Of a stretch of DNA of 64,000 bases, positions 59,825 to 64,000 are shown piece by piece. Position 1 is the first letter of the stretch. Every line of letters begins with the position of its first letter. The stretch is from Siphonodentalium dalli (lineage: Eukaryota; Mollusca; Scaphopoda; Gadilida; Siphonodentaliidae), in NCBI GenBank assembly GCA_032622095.1, contig CP136067.1, forward strand, positions 55,161,899 through 55,225,898. Direction: 5' to 3'. Made by a program: the position numbers and the translations under genes. The notes under the pieces were generated by a model, which was not told the DNA's origin, made no database searches, and saw only the letters and a program-made list of their open reading frames with translations.

Positions 59825-59862
59825 TCTATTCATCGACAACAACAACTGCTACTTAGGATTCT

Positions 59863-59933
59863 AAACTATAAAACACAAGTCTTATTCCTTTGTGATTTAC
59901 TATTTTTGTAATACAAATTTTGTGTTTTATAGT
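59863..59933. repeat. Hairpin ACTATAAAACACAA...TTGTGTTTTATAGT
   Basis: The terminal 14 bases on each side pair exactly, around an AT-rich centre of about 40 bp. Confidence 0.7.
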
Positions 59934-60032
59934 ATTCGACTGAATTTCAGCCAGTGTATTTCTGTCATTGTTGACTGAGATTCAGCATTATGTCGATACC
60001 TCTTAATTTGCAACATGCATCGCCGAGATATA

Positions 60033-60117
60033 GACCCCAGTTTATAGCGGAATTTACAAAATGAGCCCAGACCAAATTTAATGGACGAGTTTTGTAAATT
60101 CCGATATAAACTGGGGA
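60033..60117. repeat. Hairpin ACCCCAGTTTATA...TATAAACTGGGG
   Basis: CCCCAGTTTATAGCGGAATTTACAAAA pairs with TTTTGTAAATTCCGATATAAACTGGGG, with a loop of about 30 bp. Confidence 0.8.
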
Positions 60118-62125
60118 CGAGTTTTAGATTCTATTTACTACATAATCCAAAACCTCGATAAAACACTTAAATCAACAAATGGGACGTGAAACTAACATCG
60201 GCTTCTATAATGCCTGCGATGTCGCTTCACGTAAAAATGCGCTGTTTGTCCGCGTACAGAAATAGTCCCAGATAAATAAAGACGCTTTGGCGTATTTAAT
60301 GGCGTAAATTTAATGAAATTACTTTTCAAACTCTACATTCATTAGAGTGTGTTGTAAAAACATTGAAAGCCATAGTATTTTGAGACGTAGCGTACGGAAT
60401 GTAAACAGACGACAAACCGGAAGTCAAAGGTCACCACGCACTATTTCCTGTTATGCAACGAGCATTGCATATAACAATATATAGAATGGGTTTGGTGAAT
60501 GGAATAAAGGTATGATCGTGTAAGAAATGATTATATGATCTTTTCGGCGAGCCATCTATACATTTACTTGAATTGGAAACTCTCTACATTTGGGGGAGAA
60601 TGGAGGGTCTGAATGTACCATCTTTTGAGATCGATAGTACTAGATTTGTCTGGTGATTTACAAGAAGTCGCCTACACTATTAAATTATCGATGATTATAG
60701 AACTCGACACCTTCTGCATGCGCGGCTCAAATCACCCTATTTGTAATTTTATTGGTCTGTAAGATGTCGGGAAGGTGACTCAGTAGGTCATGGCATCCCC
60801 CGGATAACACTTACATGTATACATATACATTTGTATGCGAGTTATAAATTATGTATTAGTTGTTATATAATAAACACTTAGAAATTAACAGCATGTTGAT
60901 GGTCCACTGCATGCATATAGAAGAAATGCATTGTTCAAAGTGCTTTGTCACAAAAAACAAAAAACACCAGAGGTATCGAACTCTGAATACAAATTCGTCC
61001 GCCATCCTATGTGTTTATATATCTTCATTCAGGGACAGCATAGGAAGACGATTAACCATAGTCATGCTGCTCCTGTAAAATGCCCATCATATACTTATCC
61101 ATCATTGTTGTTGTTAATAATCATTTGTTATTGTACAAATAAAAAATCGATCAAGAAATCGATTGATTTGAGTTCAACACGGTCGCCTCCGAGAAATAAC
61201 ACAGCACACGTTATGCAGATGGACGTATGGATTTCCGAAAGTCAGAACTCTGGTTAGAAACCAAATCATCATATGCACCAAATGATTTCGTATTGCTTCG
61301 CCGAATATTGTTATAGAGTTTATGAGCGACGTCGATACATTCATAAATCGTGGTTGGCAGTGATATTTCATTTCATGGCGCCGTTGTGGAATAGAGAATG
61401 ATAGATTCGTTTGTCGTGAGCCCAGAATCGATGGCGTCATCGGATGAGTTGTCATATTTAATACTGTTAGGCGATGGCGCAACTAATATTCCTGCGAACA
61501 TTTGTACCCCAAAGGGAATATCGAGGGCATGGCTAACTCGAGGCATGCATACTCATATACAATGTCATTGGTAATAATTGGCTACAAGTGTATATACGGA
61601 GTGCCAAAATGGTTTAGTGGCCCTGCTATGATCTTGGTGGGTCCTGCTGATTAAAATGATGCTGGTATGGCAAACTGATGGTGTTAAAGAAATGTACCGT
61701 TATTGGTTCTAAAGTTGAGATTTTCCCGGTGTTTTGCTAATCTGGAAGAAAAAGACAGTATAGCTGTAAGAAACATTCAAGAACCGATCTAAAAAAAAAA
61801 TGGCTGCGCTTGTGCTTGCATACTGATACAAATAACCATCTTGATTGTGGTCCGTTTCAACAGCCAAAACACCGATTATTAAAATAATGTATATCATATA
61901 TACTTTTGAATGTTTTATACACATAATGGCTTTCCCTCGATTCGTTCAGATTAGCAAATCACGAAAATGATAACTTTAGATAAATAACGCTACTTTTTTT
62001 CTTAACAGCATCAGGTTTCCCATCAGCATCATGTTAGTTTAGCAGGGCCCAATGCTGCATGCGGCAGTGACCTTTGCAAATTCTGGACGTTAACAAGAAT
62101 GGCTACTTTGAACATTCGTATATTC
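60118..62125. other. No recognised feature
   Basis: Several frames of 70-110 codons overlap on both strands. None has a domain or a repeat partner. Confidence 0.5.
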
Positions 62126-62516
62126 GTAAATTATATGTACAAAGTAATTATATGTATAGAGTAATTATATGTATAGAGTAAATTATATGTATGGAGTAAT
62201 TATATGTATAGAGTAAATTATATGTATGGAGTAATTTTATGTATAGAGTAATTATATGTATAGAGTGCTTATATATATAGAGTAAATTTATGTATAGAGT
62301 AAATTATATGTATAGAGTAAATGATATGTATAGAGTAAATGATATGTATAGAGTAATTATATGTATAGAGTAATTATATGTATAGAGTACTTATATATAT
62401 AGAGTAAATTTATGTATAGAGTAAATTATATGTATAGAGTAAATGATATGTATAGAGTAAATGATATGTATATAGTAATTGTATGTATAGAGTAATTAAT
62501 ATATAGAGTAATTGTA
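62126..62516 (+). repeat. Tandem repeat, about 17-bp unit (ATGTATAGAGTAATTAT)
   Basis: About 23 imperfect units alternate between TAATTAT, TAAATTAT and TAAATGAT variants. A longer block of several units is itself repeated (62220-62350 resembles 62340-62480). Confidence 0.9.
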
Positions 62517-62742
62517 AAACATACCTACATGTTAATATGACAACGATTATCAAAACCGATTTTGTCATTTTGCTGAAATCTTATTTTTCTGAATTATTAT
62601 TTGCCGTACCTTTGTGATGACTCCTGTTCAGTTCCGTATCCTTGATTTTGACTTGACTATCCCAAGGCGGAGGTCACGAGACTCATAAGGTTGAACAATA
62701 AGAATGATTCGAGACCAGTTCAATTTACCCACGAGGAACACA

Positions 62743-63193
62743 ATTAAAGGTACTCAGTCCGATTCGATGGTCCCCATATCACCAAAAAAAAACAACATTT
62801 TGTGAATGCCGCTTCAATTGTCAGAATCGAGTAATTGCCCAAAATAATGCTAACCACAGTCAACTATAGTATAAAATTACCCAAAACCTGTTATTTATCA
62901 ACATTTTGTTCAACGAAATTTTGCCGGTTTGTCAAATATCTGACACAAAAAAGCCACTTGATTTTAGAGTTATCCATCTTCATCCGCAATTTGGTCACAG
63001 AAAGTCTTCTCGTCGACTGTTCACTGGGCCATTTAATAGTATCGGTGGTGCAAAATAATAGATTTCAATCATCGATATCTGATCACTATGAGCTTTGATG
63101 GGTGGGTTCCTCAACTCGAATCAAATATTTTTTACCCCCGAAGCCAAGGAAATAGTAATTTGCGAGCGTTAATTAGGATTATGCATCTTTAAT
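62743..63193 (+). mobile_element. Family R element, complete copy (451 bp)
   Basis: It starts ATTAAAGGTACTCAGTCCGA and ends TTATGCATCTTTAAT, with short inverted termini ATTAAAG and CTTTAAT. It is a standalone copy outside the duplication, so it defines the element ends. A frame of 87 codons inside is not conserved. Confidence 0.8.
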
Positions 63194-64000
63194 GCACCAC
63201 ACATCAGTGTCATCTTCGTTCGCTATTACAACATAAATAGTTGTCTTCCGAATGACGGATATGATGTTTCATCTTGACCGATGACTACAAGTCCTGCAAG
63301 ATGATTTACGGTGGACAATGTAACCCATCAAATTAAGATGTAGCGGGACGTTGGCGGCGAGTTTAATCACACATTTAATCAAGAAATTAATGTAGTGGTG
63401 TGTGTATTATTTTGGTCATTAGGCCACATTGTGTGAACCGAGAAGCAGTTCTCACTAAATGTTCCACAATGGCCACAGCGCCGTTTCCCACAATAACACA
63501 CATTTCCACTACATTCATTTCTTATATCAATATTGCTTTTTGACGATTTATTCCATTAAAAGAAGCTGAGTGTATTCTTATTTATTTTTACAAAATCTGC
63601 AGAAAATTTGAGACTAGCCCAAGCAGAACATTAAGCCAGCCCATTATAAGATTTCCAAGCACTAAGCAACGATAACGTGATCGATATAAATAATTGGCTT
63701 CAGATGCGATTCAGCTAAACTTTGAAAAGCCCGCTCAATTATTCTGCTGACCGCTTTCAGTGATTATGTCAATTTTGGTCAACAATTTGACACGTCGTGT
63801 TCGTGTTAGGGTCTGTTTGTAATTGGGGTATAAAACGGGTGACCAATTGGCAGTTGACCAATCACCGAACGTGATTTAGTGTAACACAGACGGGCTATGT
63901 ATGTAAATTCTGTGTAATATAGCGATTTTTGCACACTTATTTTTAAAAAGACGTACCTGCTTTTCGACAAAATATTTCCTACCAATGATAATCTATTTGA
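63194..64000. other. No gene; one hairpin at 63381-63524
   Basis: AGAAATTAATGTAGTGGTGTG pairs with the right ACACATTTCCACTACATTCATTTCT, and GGCCACATTGTG with CCACAATGGCC inside, as in a small foldback element. The last 450 bp hold nothing I can name. Confidence 0.55.

Noticed and set aside
59259-59845. Minus-strand frame with a 22-residue Tyr/Gly/Trp-rich period
   Set aside because: It is produced by a 66-bp minisatellite whose length is divisible by three. There is no signal peptide or other support.

Overview
This window looks like repeat-dense nuclear DNA from an animal, most probably a marine lophotrochozoan such as a mollusc, brachiopod or annelid. That placement is an inference. It rests on AT-rich DNA without prokaryotic gene packing, a spliced transposase, LINE fragments with endonuclease and reverse transcriptase domains, Helitron-type termini, many foldback elements, and a transposase family I associate with marine invertebrates. 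I found no convincing single-copy cellular gene. Nearly everything recognisable is a mobile element or a tandem repeat.

Layout. 1-4.1 kb: a degenerate 180-bp duplication, the 3' end of a LINE, and unassigned DNA. 4.1-8.6 kb: two direct repeats of about 380 bp enclose an intact I-PpoI-like His-Me finger nuclease (+) and a convergent two-exon Mutator-like transposase (-) stopped by one in-frame TGA. 8.6-17.6 kb: dispersed repeat fragments, small tandem duplications and several foldback elements. 17.6-33.4 kb: a head-to-tail segmental duplication with a core of about 4.8 kb. The proximal copy carries a 2.87-kb element with 459-bp inverted repeats beginning CACAGTG and a 5-bp target duplication. 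The distal copy carries a 2.7-kb Helitron-like element (Y1) and a 558-bp CAGGG...CCCTG element. Because the copies supply each other's empty sites, the insertion boundaries can be read to the base. 32.1-35.5 kb: a decayed LINE with SGNH-like, endonuclease, reverse transcriptase and zinc-knuckle regions.

37.2-43.5 kb: a second Y element with clean A/T flanks, a third, truncated Y element with an inverted head, a 38-bp minisatellite and a foldback element. 44.4-46.6 kb: a Y relic and a long inverted repeat. 46.8-49.7 kb: a tandem array of 709-bp units, each with two palindromes. 50.6-51.5 kb: a GAT-rich tract. 52.6-55 kb: foldback elements and dispersed repeats. 56.1-59.2 kb: three short Helitrons on the minus strand, two apparently identical and two abutting exactly at an A/T target. 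59.5-62.5 kb: minisatellites. 62.7-64 kb: another R element and a hairpin.

The genes do not form a pathway. The most interesting pieces are the CACAGTG/5-bp element (Transib- or RAG-like termini), the direct-repeat cassette joining a nuclease to a Mutator-like transposase, the alternating internal repeats of the Y elements, and the palindrome-punctuated 709-bp array. All alignments were made by eye, so identity values are estimates.
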